A DNA stretch of 5,533 bases. It comes from Bacteroidota bacterium. Lineage in GTDB: Bacteria > Bacteroidota > Bacteroidia > Bacteroidales > GCA-2748055. Position 1 is the stretch's first letter. Each line of letters starts with the position of its first letter. The stretch lies in contig JAUVIT010000151.1 of assembly GCA_030592605.1 (NCBI GenBank), positions 1 to 5,533 of the forward strand. Reading direction: 5' to 3'. Under the pieces are notes generated by a model. That model saw only the letters and a program-made list of their open reading frames with translations, did not search any database and was not told the origin of the DNA. The position numbers and the translations under genes were made by a program. This document shows positions 1 through 5,533 of the stretch, in pieces.

Positions 1-12
1 AGATATTATCAC

Positions 13-47
13 AAAGCTTTCTTATTTTTAAGGAAGCTTTTTTTTTT
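13..47 (+). terminator. AT-rich intrinsic terminator-like hairpin upstream of ftsY
   Basis: The arms at 13-24 and 29-40 pair over 12 positions (11 Watson-Crick, one G-T) around a TTTT loop at 25-28. An uninterrupted T run at 38-47 follows, the classic layout of a rho-independent terminator. Only four pairs are G-C or C-G, so the stem is weaker than usual and readthrough is plausible. It probably ends the transcript of an upstream gene that lies outside the window. In Bacteroidota I would expect the rpmB-rpmG-DUF4295 ribosomal protein cluster there, but that gene cannot be seen here. Only 23 bases separate the T run from the ftsY ATG. Confidence 0.7.
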
Positions 48-68
48 AACTAGGAACTAGGAACTACA
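48..68. repeat. Tandem 7-base repeat (AACTAGG) in the ftsY leader
   Basis: Two perfect copies of AACTAGG (48-54 and 55-61) are followed by a third copy that matches at the first five bases (62-68). The array fills nearly all the space between the terminator T run and the ftsY ATG. The AGGA within it at 59-62 ends eight bases before the start codon and may serve as a weak Shine-Dalgarno-like site. Such short arrays can expand or contract by slippage, which would change spacing to the start codon. A functional role is inference only. Confidence 0.75.
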
Positions 69-70
69 CT

Positions 71-1015
71 ATGGGTCTGTTTACTTCAGATAAGAAAAAG
101 AATCTCGACAAGGGATTGGAGAAGACCAAGGAAAGTGTCTTTAAGAAACTTTCCAGGGTGGTTGTTGGAAAATCGCAGGTGGATGATGAGGTACTGGATA
201 AGCTTGAAGAGGTATTGATTAGCTCCGACGTGGGCGTTGATACTACTTTGCGTATCATTGAACGGATAGAGAGTCGTGTCTCAAAAGATAAATTTCTTAA
301 TACCAGTGAGTTAAACGCAATTTTAAAACAGGAAATTGTTCTGCTTCTGGAAGAGAATAATTCTGGCCTGGTAGTTGGGTTTGAGGATGCATTACCAACA
401 ACTCCCTATGTTATTATGGTGGTAGGAGTAAATGGAGTGGGAAAAACCACAACCATAGGAAAACTGGCTTACCACTTCAAACAGGCAGGGAAAAAAGTAG
501 TGCTTGGAGCTGCGGATACATTCAGGGCAGCTGCTGTGGATCAACTAAGCATATGGGCCGACAGGGTGGGAGTAGAAATTGTAAAACAGGACATGGGCTC
601 CGATCCAGCTTCTGTTGCCTTTGACACCCTTTCATCTGCGTTATCTGAGAATGCCGATGTGGTAATTATTGATACGGCCGGACGCCTTCACAACAAGGTG
701 AACCTGATGAATGAACTAAGCAAAATCAGACGTGTGATGCAGAAGGTAATTCCTGAGGCGCCCCATGAAATTCTCTTGATTCTGGATGGATCAACAGGAC
801 AGAACGCTTTTGAGCAGGCCAGGGAGTTTATCAAGGCAACGGATGTGAATGCCCTTGCACTTACCAAGCTGGATGGAACCGCAAAAGGGGGAGTAGTGCT
901 GGGGATTTCTGACCAGTTCCAGATCCCAGTGAAATACATCGGCATAGGTGAGAAACTGGAGGATCTTCAGATTTTTGACCGCAATGAGTTTGTAGACAGC
1001 CTATTCAGCCAATAA
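71..1015 (+). CDS. ftsY: Signal recognition particle receptor FtsY
   Basis: FtsY is the SRP-GTPase receptor at the inner face of the cytoplasmic membrane. It binds the Ffh/SRP-ribosome complex and hands nascent membrane proteins to the Sec translocon. The 314-residue protein has an N-terminal helical bundle (about 1-105) followed by the GTPase domain. Visible motifs are G1 GVNGVGKT (119-126), the DTFRAAA segment (149-155), DTAGR (201-205), TKLDG (265-269) and the closing GIGEKLEDLQ (291-300). It lacks the long acidic A domain of E. coli FtsY; a short Lys-rich N-terminus (residues 8-26) probably contacts the membrane. The ATG at 71 is the first start after an in-frame TAA at 47-49. The stop overlaps the rimO start by one base. 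A G domain paralogue such as Ffh or FlhF is excluded by the absence of an M domain and by the motif spellings. Confidence 0.97.
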   Translation: MGLFTSDKKKNLDKGLEKTKESVFKKLSRVVVGKSQVDDEVLDKLEEVLISSDVGVDTTLRIIERIESRVSKDKFLNTSELNAILKQEIVLLLEENNSGLVVGFEDALPTTPYVIMVVGVNGVGKTTTIGKLAYHFKQAGKKVVLGAADTFRAAAVDQLSIWADRVGVEIVKQDMGSDPASVAFDTLSSALSENADVVIIDTAGRLHNKVNLMNELSKIRRVMQKVIPEAPHEILLILDGSTGQNAFEQAREFIKATDVNALALTKLDGTAKGGVVLGISDQFQIPVKYIGIGEKLEDLQIFDRNEFVDSLFSQ

Positions 1016-1017
1016 TG
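1013..1017 (+). promoter_or_regulatory. TAATG stop/start overlap coupling ftsY and rimO
   Basis: The ftsY stop codon TAA (1013-1015) and the rimO ATG (1015-1017) share one base. No strong Shine-Dalgarno sequence precedes the ATG within the end of ftsY. The arrangement suggests that ribosomes finishing ftsY reinitiate on rimO, and that the two genes share one transcript. The overlap is seen directly; coupling is inferred from the geometry. Confidence 0.7.
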
Positions 1018-2307
1018 ATTGTTAATATCCTTACCCTGGGTTGTTCCAAGAACCTGGTCGATTCAGAACACCTTCTGGCACAGTTCCGTGCTTCGGGTTA
1101 CAAAGTACTTCACAATGCCTATGATACACCTGCAGAGGTAGTAATTATTAATACCTGTGGATTTATTCTGGATGCAAAGGAGGAATCTGTAGATAGCATT
1201 CTGTCTTATATTGAGGAGAAACGGAGTGGCAGGCTTCATAAGCTATTTGTAATGGGCTGTCTATCGGAACGTTACAGGGAGGATCTAACAAAAGAAATGC
1301 CGGAAGTAGATGGTTTTTTTGGGGTTTGGGAAATGCCAGCCATCCTGGAGGCCATGGGGAGTAAGCTGGACCAGAGATTACTTCATGAAAGAATATTGAC
1401 AACACCAGCTCATTATGCCTATCTGAAGATTTCCGAGGGTTGCAACCGCAGCTGTGCGTTTTGCGCCATCCCCGGCATACGCGGTGCTCAGCAATCCATC
1501 TCCATTGAAGATCTGGTGAAGGAGAGTAAGGTTCTGGTTGACAAAGGAGTAAAAGAGTTAATCCTGATCGCTCAGGATCTTACTAATTACGGCATTGATC
1601 TCTATGGAAAGAGAGCACTCCCTGAGTTACTGAAGGAACTTGTGAAGATTGAAAACCTGGAGTGGATCCGACTTCACTATGCTTATCCAACCGGCTTTCC
1701 GGAGGAGGTCATTGACCTTATGGCCTCGGAAGAGAAAATCTGTAACTACATGGATATTCCAATTCAGCATGTGAACAATAAGATTCTTTCTGCCATGGGT
1801 AGGGGACACGATCGTGCCAAGCTGGAAAAACTCCTGCAGCTTTTCCGTAAGCAGATACCTGATGTCGCTTTACGAACCACTGTACTTACCGGTTTCCCGG
1901 GCGAAACAGAAGAAGCATTTTCCGAGCTATTGGACTTTATCAAAGTATTCAGATTTGAACGCCTGGGGGTATTTCCGTATTCACACGAGGAGGATACCCC
2001 GGCTTATAAGAATTTCGAGGACCTGATTGCGGGTAAAGTGAAATCGGATCGCGCAGGAGCCGTTATGGAACTACAACAGGCAATCTCGCTACAGTTGAAT
2101 GAGGAGAAGATTGGAAAAATATTCAAAGTGCTGATCGACAGGAGCGAAGAGGGCTTTTTTGTAGGGCGCACCCAATATGACTCTCCCGAGGTGGACAATG
2201 AAGTTCTTGTGGCTGATGATCAGAAACTATCCATAGGTCATTTTTACCAGGTAAAGATTACCGGTGCCGGTGAATTTGATCTTTACGGAGTGGTGGTGGA
2301 GGCTTAG
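1015..2307 (+). CDS. rimO: Ribosomal protein S12 methylthiotransferase RimO
   Basis: RimO is a radical-SAM enzyme with two iron-sulfur clusters that adds a methylthio group to a conserved aspartate of ribosomal protein S12, near the decoding centre. The 430-residue protein has the three expected domains. The N-terminal MTTase domain has cluster cysteines C10, C48 and C82. The radical-SAM core carries the CxxxCxxC motif (C143, C147, C150) in EGCNRSCAFCAIPG, plus MDIPIQHVNNKIL (246-258) and LTGFPGETEEAF (291-302). A C-terminal TRAM domain spans about 363-429. Length is normal for the family. The related tRNA enzyme MiaB is the main alternative; the IPGIRG segment after the third cysteine, the length, and the coupling to ftsY favour RimO. 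The start ATG shares its A with the ftsY TAA (TAATG), so translation is probably coupled. The 3' end overlaps clpC by four bases. Confidence 0.95.
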   Translation: MIVNILTLGCSKNLVDSEHLLAQFRASGYKVLHNAYDTPAEVVIINTCGFILDAKEESVDSILSYIEEKRSGRLHKLFVMGCLSERYREDLTKEMPEVDGFFGVWEMPAILEAMGSKLDQRLLHERILTTPAHYAYLKISEGCNRSCAFCAIPGIRGAQQSISIEDLVKESKVLVDKGVKELILIAQDLTNYGIDLYGKRALPELLKELVKIENLEWIRLHYAYPTGFPEEVIDLMASEEKICNYMDIPIQHVNNKILSAMGRGHDRAKLEKLLQLFRKQIPDVALRTTVLTGFPGETEEAFSELLDFIKVFRFERLGVFPYSHEEDTPAYKNFEDLIAGKVKSDRAGAVMELQQAISLQLNEEKIGKIFKVLIDRSEEGFFVGRTQYDSPEVDNEVLVADDQKLSIGHFYQVKITGAGEFDLYGVVVEA

Positions 2308-4922
2308 GCTGGATTCTCTGCCTCGGGCAACTCTTTCTTTCCTTCTGGAAGCTCCTTTTTCCCTTCAGGTAACTCCTTTTTTTCTTTGGATTTAGCTAGC
2401 GCTTTCTTCTTCTTGACAGAAACTGTGATCTCCTCATTTTCCTTGTCAAAATCGACCATCATGGTATCACCCTCCACCATGGTAGATTTGATGATCGTCT
2501 CCGCCATAGGATCTTCCAGGTATTTCTGAATTGCACGCTTCAGGGGCCTGGCACCATATTGAATGTCATAACCCTTGTCAAGGACATAATCTTTGGCTTC
2601 CTCGGAGAGTTTGATTCCAAAACCTAGAGTTGCTACCCTTTCATAGAGTCCTTTAAGTTCAATATCAATAATCTTATGGATATCATCTCTTGTGAGGGTG
2701 TTGAAGAGCACCACATCGTCGATCCGGTTAAGGAACTCGGGGGCAAAGGCACGCTTCAAAGCCTTCTGAATCACGCCCTTGGAATATTCGTTGGCTGCAT
2801 TCTGTCTGGTTTTTGTTGCAAATCCCACACCCTGTCCAAAATCTTTCAATTCACGGGTTCCAATATTTGACGTCATGATCACAATGGTGTTCCTGAAGTC
2901 AACTCGCCTTCCCAGGCTATCGGTCAGCTGTCCCTCGTCAAGGACCTGTAACATAATATTGAACACATCGGGATGTGCCTTTTCAATTTCATCAAGCAAT
3001 ACCACTGCATAAGGCTTCCTGCGTACTTTTTCTGTAAGTTGACCACCTTCTTCATAGCCCACATATCCCGGAGGCGCTCCCACCAGTCTCGATACGGAGA
3101 ACTTCTCCATATACTCGCTCATGTCGATGCGGATCAGGTTGTCAATGGATTCGAACAGATATTGAGCCAGCACTTTGGCCATCTGTGTTTTTCCAACCCC
3201 TGTGGGGCCCAGGAATACAAAGGTTCCGATAGGTTTATTGGGATCCTTCAAACCGGCCCTGTTGCGCTGAATGGACTTAACAACCTTGCTGATTGCTTCA
3301 TCCTGACCAATTACGCTTCCCCTTAGTTCATCCGCCATTTTTAAAAGCCTGGCACCTTCGGCCTGTGCGATCCGTTGTACCGGTACACCGGTCATCATGG
3401 CTACCACTTCGGCCACTTTCTCTTCATCAACGGTCTCCCTGTTCTGAGATAGCTCCTTTTCCCATTTCTTCTTTTCGGATTCGAGTTTGTCCAGCAATTC
3501 TTTCTCCTTATCCCTGTAACTGGCAGCTTTTTCAAAGTTTTGGTTCTTAACTGCCTGGATCTTATCCTGTTTGGTCACTTCAATGTCCTTTTCCAGCTCC
3601 ACGATCTGATCGGGAACTACAATATTGGATATATGAACCCTTGAGCCGGCCTCATCCAGGGCATCAATGGCCTTATCTGGCAAGTGGCGATCGCTGATGT
3701 AGCGCTGGGTCAGCTTGACACAGGCTTTTATGGCATCGTCTGTATAATTCACATTGTGATGCTCCTCGTAACGCTCTTTGATATTCATGAGTATGTCGAT
3801 GGTTTCCTCCGGAGAGGGGGGTTCAACCATGATCTTCTGGAACCTGCGCTCCAGGGCACCATCTTTTTCGATATGTTGTCTGTATTCATCCAGGGTAGTG
3901 GCACCAATACATTGTATCTCACCCCTGGCCAGAGCAGGTTTCAACATATTGGCCGCATCCAGCGAGCCTGTAGCTCCACCTGCTCCAACGATGGTATGAA
4001 TCTCATCAATAAACAGTATGATGGCGGGATTTTTTGTCAGTTCGTTAAGAATCGCTTTCATGCGCTCCTCAAACTGTCCCCTGTACTTGGTTCCGGCAAC
4101 GATAGAGGCCAGATCAAGCGTAACCACACGCTTGTCAAACAGCACACGACTCACTTTGCGTTGAATGATCCGCAGTGCCAGGCCCTCGGCGATGGCCGAT
4201 TTTCCCACACCAGGTTCCCCGATAAGGATAGGGTTATTCTTTTTGCGGCGGCTAAGAATCTGCGCCAGCCTCTGGATTTCAATCTCCCTGCCAACGATTG
4301 GATCAAGGCGATCCTCCTCGGCAGCTTTGGTGAGGTCAATTCCAAAATTATCCAGTACCGGGGTATCGGAACTGCTTTTCTGAGAGGCACCCGGGCTGCC
4401 TTTAGAGCCTCCCTGTTGTCCTCCGCCACCGAAGGGTCCTTTGCCCTCTTCATCCTCATCACCGGGGAAGTCTGCCTGGTTTTCAGGTTGGGACTCAGAG
4501 ATCTCCTGTTTAACTTTATTGTAGCTAATATCGTTTTCAACCAGATACCTGGTAGCATAGTTGTTATCATCCTTGAGGATGGCCAGCAGCAGGTGGTTGG
4601 TATCAATGGTCTTTTCTTTCATGGAACGTGCTTCAAGGTGGGTAAGCTTCAATATCCTCTCTGCGCTCTTAAGGAGGGGTAGACTATCAGGATCTGTGAC
4701 CGTAGATGGCTGGTCGTTTCGAATATTCTTTTCAATGGCCATTCTGAGGTCATATAGCTCAACTCCAAGCACGACGAGTACATCTATTGCAAGCCCCTCA
4801 CCATCTCTCAGAATCCCGAGAAAAAGGTGTTCTACGCTTATATGAGAGTTACCCAGCCTGACGGCTTCTTCCTTGCTATATCCAAGTACGTCCTTTATCC
4901 TTTGTGAAAACTGTGCATCCAT
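2304..4922 (-). CDS. clpC: ATP-dependent Clp protease ATP-binding subunit ClpC
   Basis: ClpC is a hexameric AAA+ unfoldase that threads substrates into the ClpP peptidase in the cytoplasm. The 872 residues show two Clp-N repeats (about 1-145), a Gly/Ser/acidic linker (about 144-188), then AAA-1 with Walker A GEPGVGKS (235-242), pore loop GTKYRG (277-282), Walker B LFIDE (303-307) and Arg pair 359-360. A short coiled-coil middle domain with a UVR-like motif lies at about 440-492. AAA-2 has Walker A GPTGVGKT (572-579), pore loop GAPPGYVG (615-622), Walker B LLDE (642-645), R733 and sensor-2 GAR (790-792). VGF at 699-701 matches the ClpP-docking loop. The short middle domain and VGF loop separate it from ClpB. 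The tail (about 837-872) is Lys-rich and ends in three heptapeptide repeats. The ATG is the first after an in-frame TAG at 4935-4937. It is divergent from gyrA and converges with rimO. Confidence 0.97.
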   Translation of the reverse strand: MDAQFSQRIKDVLGYSKEEAVRLGNSHISVEHLFLGILRDGEGLAIDVLVVLGVELYDLRMAIEKNIRNDQPSTVTDPDSLPLLKSAERILKLTHLEARSMKEKTIDTNHLLLAILKDDNNYATRYLVENDISYNKVKQEISESQPENQADFPGDEDEEGKGPFGGGGQQGGSKGSPGASQKSSSDTPVLDNFGIDLTKAAEEDRLDPIVGREIEIQRLAQILSRRKKNNPILIGEPGVGKSAIAEGLALRIIQRKVSRVLFDKRVVTLDLASIVAGTKYRGQFEERMKAILNELTKNPAIILFIDEIHTIVGAGGATGSLDAANMLKPALARGEIQCIGATTLDEYRQHIEKDGALERRFQKIMVEPPSPEETIDILMNIKERYEEHHNVNYTDDAIKACVKLTQRYISDRHLPDKAIDALDEAGSRVHISNIVVPDQIVELEKDIEVTKQDKIQAVKNQNFEKAASYRDKEKELLDKLESEKKKWEKELSQNRETVDEEKVAEVVAMMTGVPVQRIAQAEGARLLKMADELRGSVIGQDEAISKVVKSIQRNRAGLKDPNKPIGTFVFLGPTGVGKTQMAKVLAQYLFESIDNLIRIDMSEYMEKFSVSRLVGAPPGYVGYEEGGQLTEKVRRKPYAVVLLDEIEKAHPDVFNIMLQVLDEGQLTDSLGRRVDFRNTIVIMTSNIGTRELKDFGQGVGFATKTRQNAANEYSKGVIQKALKRAFAPEFLNRIDDVVLFNTLTRDDIHKIIDIELKGLYERVATLGFGIKLSEEAKDYVLDKGYDIQYGARPLKRAIQKYLEDPMAETIIKSTMVEGDTMMVDFDKENEEITVSVKKKKALAKSKEKKELPEGKKELPEGKKELPEAENPA
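2319..2381 (-). repeat. Three in-frame 21-base repeats coding KKELPEG in the ClpC tail
   Basis: Three adjacent 21-base units (2361-2381, 2340-2360, 2319-2339 in reading order) encode [14 protein letters not shown] and KKELPEA just before the last four residues and stop. The first two units differ at four bases, all synonymous. The second and third differ at seven bases, and only the last codon (Gly to Ala) changes the peptide. The DNA has therefore drifted while the heptapeptide stayed the same. The tail lies after the AAA-2 C-terminal domain and is probably disordered and surface exposed. Confidence 0.9.
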
Positions 4923-4926
4923 ACGG

Positions 4927-4958
4927 CAAAGTAACTAATAAGGCTTGAGAATATCAAT
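4927..4958 (-). promoter_or_regulatory. Candidate Bacteroidota-type promoter for clpC
   Basis: On the minus strand ATTG (complement of 4955-4958) is followed after exactly 20 bases by TTACTTTG (complement of 4927-4934). The phylum's sigma-70 consensus is TTTG, about 19-21 bases, then TAnnTTTG, so the matches are 3 of 4 and 5 of 6 informative bases. The downstream box ends four bases before the clpC ATG, so the transcript would have almost no leader. No Shine-Dalgarno sequence is present. The fit could be chance in AT-rich DNA. Confidence 0.35.
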
Positions 4959-4972
4959 TAAACACCCATCTA

Positions 4973-4996
4973 TTATAAACAGTTCTATGTTAATAA
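4973..4996. repeat. Imperfect 9-6-9 dyad between clpC and gyrA
   Basis: TTATAAACA (4973-4981) and TGTTAATAA (4988-4996) are inverted repeats matching at eight of nine positions across a six-base spacer. The dyad lies 15 bases upstream of the candidate clpC -33 box and about 110 bases before the gyrA start, a reasonable place for a regulator to act. It is not followed by a T run on either strand, so it is not a terminator. No known operator is recognised. The AT-rich context makes chance occurrence a real possibility. Confidence 0.4.
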
Positions 4997-5030
4997 AAGC
5001 CCAATAAAACCAAGGTTATTAGGGTGGAAA

Positions 5031-5057
5031 TTTGTATTTTCGTGTGTTATAAATATG
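5031..5057 (+). promoter_or_regulatory. Weak candidate promoter for gyrA
   Basis: TTTG at 5031-5034 is followed after 15 bases by TAAATATG at 5050-5057, which matches TAnnTTTG at all informative bases but one. The spacing is shorter than the 17-23 bases usual for the Bacteroidota sigma-70 promoter. A properly spaced alternative for the second box begins at 5054 but matches less well. If real, the gyrA leader would be roughly 40-45 bases. A promoter must lie somewhere in 4923-5106 because clpC runs the other way. Confidence 0.25.
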
Positions 5058-5061
5058 TGTA

Positions 5062-5093
5062 GATAATCAATGTGTAAGACACTGATAATTAAT
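5062..5093. repeat. Direct repeat GATAATYAAT in the gyrA leader
   Basis: GATAATCAAT (5062-5071) and GATAATTAAT (5084-5093) match at nine of ten positions, and their starts are 22 bases apart, close to two helical turns. Between them lies a small inverted repeat, GTGT (5072-5075) and ACAC (5079-5082), with a three-base loop. The group sits between the candidate gyrA promoter and the start codon. It could be a protein site or chance in AT-rich sequence. Confidence 0.35.
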
Positions 5094-5106
5094 TAGTTAT
5101 ATTTAG

Positions 5107-5533
5107 ATGGCGGACGGAGAGAAAATACTGAGAATTAACATTGAGGAGGAAATGAAATCTGCTTACATCGATTACTCGATGTCGGTGATTGTTTCACGTG
5201 CTTTACCTGATGTAAGAGATGGTTTGAAACCGGTTCACAGAAGGGTCCTTTTTGGGATGTCGGAACTGGGAATTTATTCAAACAGATCCTATAAAAAATC
5301 AGCAAGAATAGTAGGAGAGGTGCTGGGTAAATACCACCCACACGGTGACACATCCGTATATGATGCCATGGTAAGGATGGCACAGCAGTGGTCACTTCGT
5401 TATCCACTTGTGGAAGGACAGGGGAACTTTGGTTCCGTAGACGGAGACAGCCCGGCTGCCATGCGTTATACTGAAGCCAGGTTGCGGAAGATTGCAGAAG
5501 ACGCCATGGCCGATCTGGATAAAAATACAGTGG
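5107..5533 (+). CDS. gyrA: DNA gyrase subunit A (5' part, runs off the window)
   Basis: GyrA is the DNA-cleaving and rejoining subunit of gyrase, working with GyrB to add negative supercoils. The window holds the first 142 codons of a protein normally well over 800 residues, and the frame is open to the last base. Translation starts [17 protein letters not shown]. It contains [20 protein letters not shown] (23-42), KYHPHGD (75-81), [11 protein letters not shown] (104-114) and the active-site pair R120-Y121 in AAMRYTE. In the quinolone-resistance region, T82 corresponds to E. coli Ser83, S83 to Ala84 and D86 to Asp87. The ATG directly follows an in-frame TAG (5104-5106), so no upstream start is possible in this frame. 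No Shine-Dalgarno sequence precedes it. ParC is the main alternative; the N-terminus and the clpC neighbour favour GyrA. Confidence 0.93.
   Translation, partial: MADGEKILRINIEEEMKSAYIDYSMSVIVSRALPDVRDGLKPVHRRVLFGMSELGIYSNRSYKKSARIVGEVLGKYHPHGDTSVYDAMVRMAQQWSLRYPLVEGQGNFGSVDGDSPAAMRYTEARLRKIAEDAMADLDKNTV

Noticed and set aside
1..12. 3' end of an upstream gene, perhaps a DUF4295 or ribosomal protein gene
   Set aside because: Twelve bases before the hairpin are too few to identify a frame or stop codon; the expectation comes only from gene order in the phylum.
688..945. Minus-strand open frame of 85 codons within ftsY
   Set aside because: It mirrors the conserved FtsY G3-G4 region, and nothing in its product or context supports a gene.
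1314..1324. T7-G4 homopolymer tract in rimO as a possible slippage or frameshift site
   Set aside because: It simply encodes part of a Phe-Phe-Gly stretch, the RimO frame is intact on both sides, and there is no alternative frame or downstream structure to suggest programmed shifting.
1163..2198. Short open frames on both strands within rimO
   Set aside because: All lie inside the well-supported RimO reading frame and have no recognisable product.
2299..2324. GAGGC/GCCTC stem at the rimO-clpC junction as a bidirectional terminator
   Set aside because: It has only five pairs and a 16-base loop, and no clean T run follows on either strand; too weak to annotate.
2676..3550. Several smaller open frames on the plus strand across clpC
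   Set aside because: They overlap each other and conserved AAA-2 and middle-domain sequence, with no recognisable domains or start signals.
3684..4682. A 332-codon open frame on the plus strand, antisense to clpC
   Set aside because: Its codons are in exact register with the reverse complement of clpC codons, so it stays open whenever clpC avoids TTA, CTA and TCA. The translation resembles no family I know, and clpC on the other strand is unmistakable.
5135..5407. Minus-strand open frame of 90 codons antisense to gyrA
   Set aside because: It is a shadow of the highly conserved GyrA N-terminal region.

Overview
This window looks like a conserved core-genome segment from a member of the Bacteroidota, probably near the Bacteroidales or a related order. 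The evidence is the character of the proteins (a Bacteroidota-type ClpC with a Gly/Ser-rich linker, a short NG-only FtsY, the GyrA N-terminus), the pairs ftsY-rimO and clpC/gyrA that I recall as typical of that phylum, and weak or absent Shine-Dalgarno sequences. No database search was possible, so the placement rests on recognition alone.

Layout: positions 1-70 hold an AT-rich intrinsic-terminator-like hairpin and a short tandem repeat just upstream of ftsY. ftsY (71-1015, +) encodes the signal recognition particle receptor GTPase. It overlaps rimO (1015-2307, +) by one base; rimO encodes the radical-SAM methylthiotransferase that modifies ribosomal protein S12. rimO meets clpC (2304-4922, -) tail to tail with a 4-base overlap. 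clpC encodes a double-AAA+ unfoldase that carries a ClpP-docking loop and an unusual heptapeptide-repeat tail. A 184-base divergent intergenic region (4923-5106) then holds candidate promoters, an imperfect dyad and a direct repeat. It is followed by the start of gyrA (5107 to past the window end, +), the DNA gyrase A subunit.

How they fit together: all four genes are housekeeping. FtsY delivers ribosomes to the membrane and RimO matures the ribosomal decoding centre, a translation pairing reinforced by the TAATG stop/start overlap. ClpC with ClpP removes unneeded or damaged proteins. GyrA manages DNA supercoiling. I see no mobile element, CRISPR array, tRNA, rRNA or foreign island, and no convincing new biological system. 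The observations most worth a second look are the synonymously diverged repeats in the ClpC tail, the hairpin that leaves no room for a promoter before ftsY, the tail-to-tail overlap of rimO and clpC without an obvious terminator, and the symmetric elements between clpC and gyrA.
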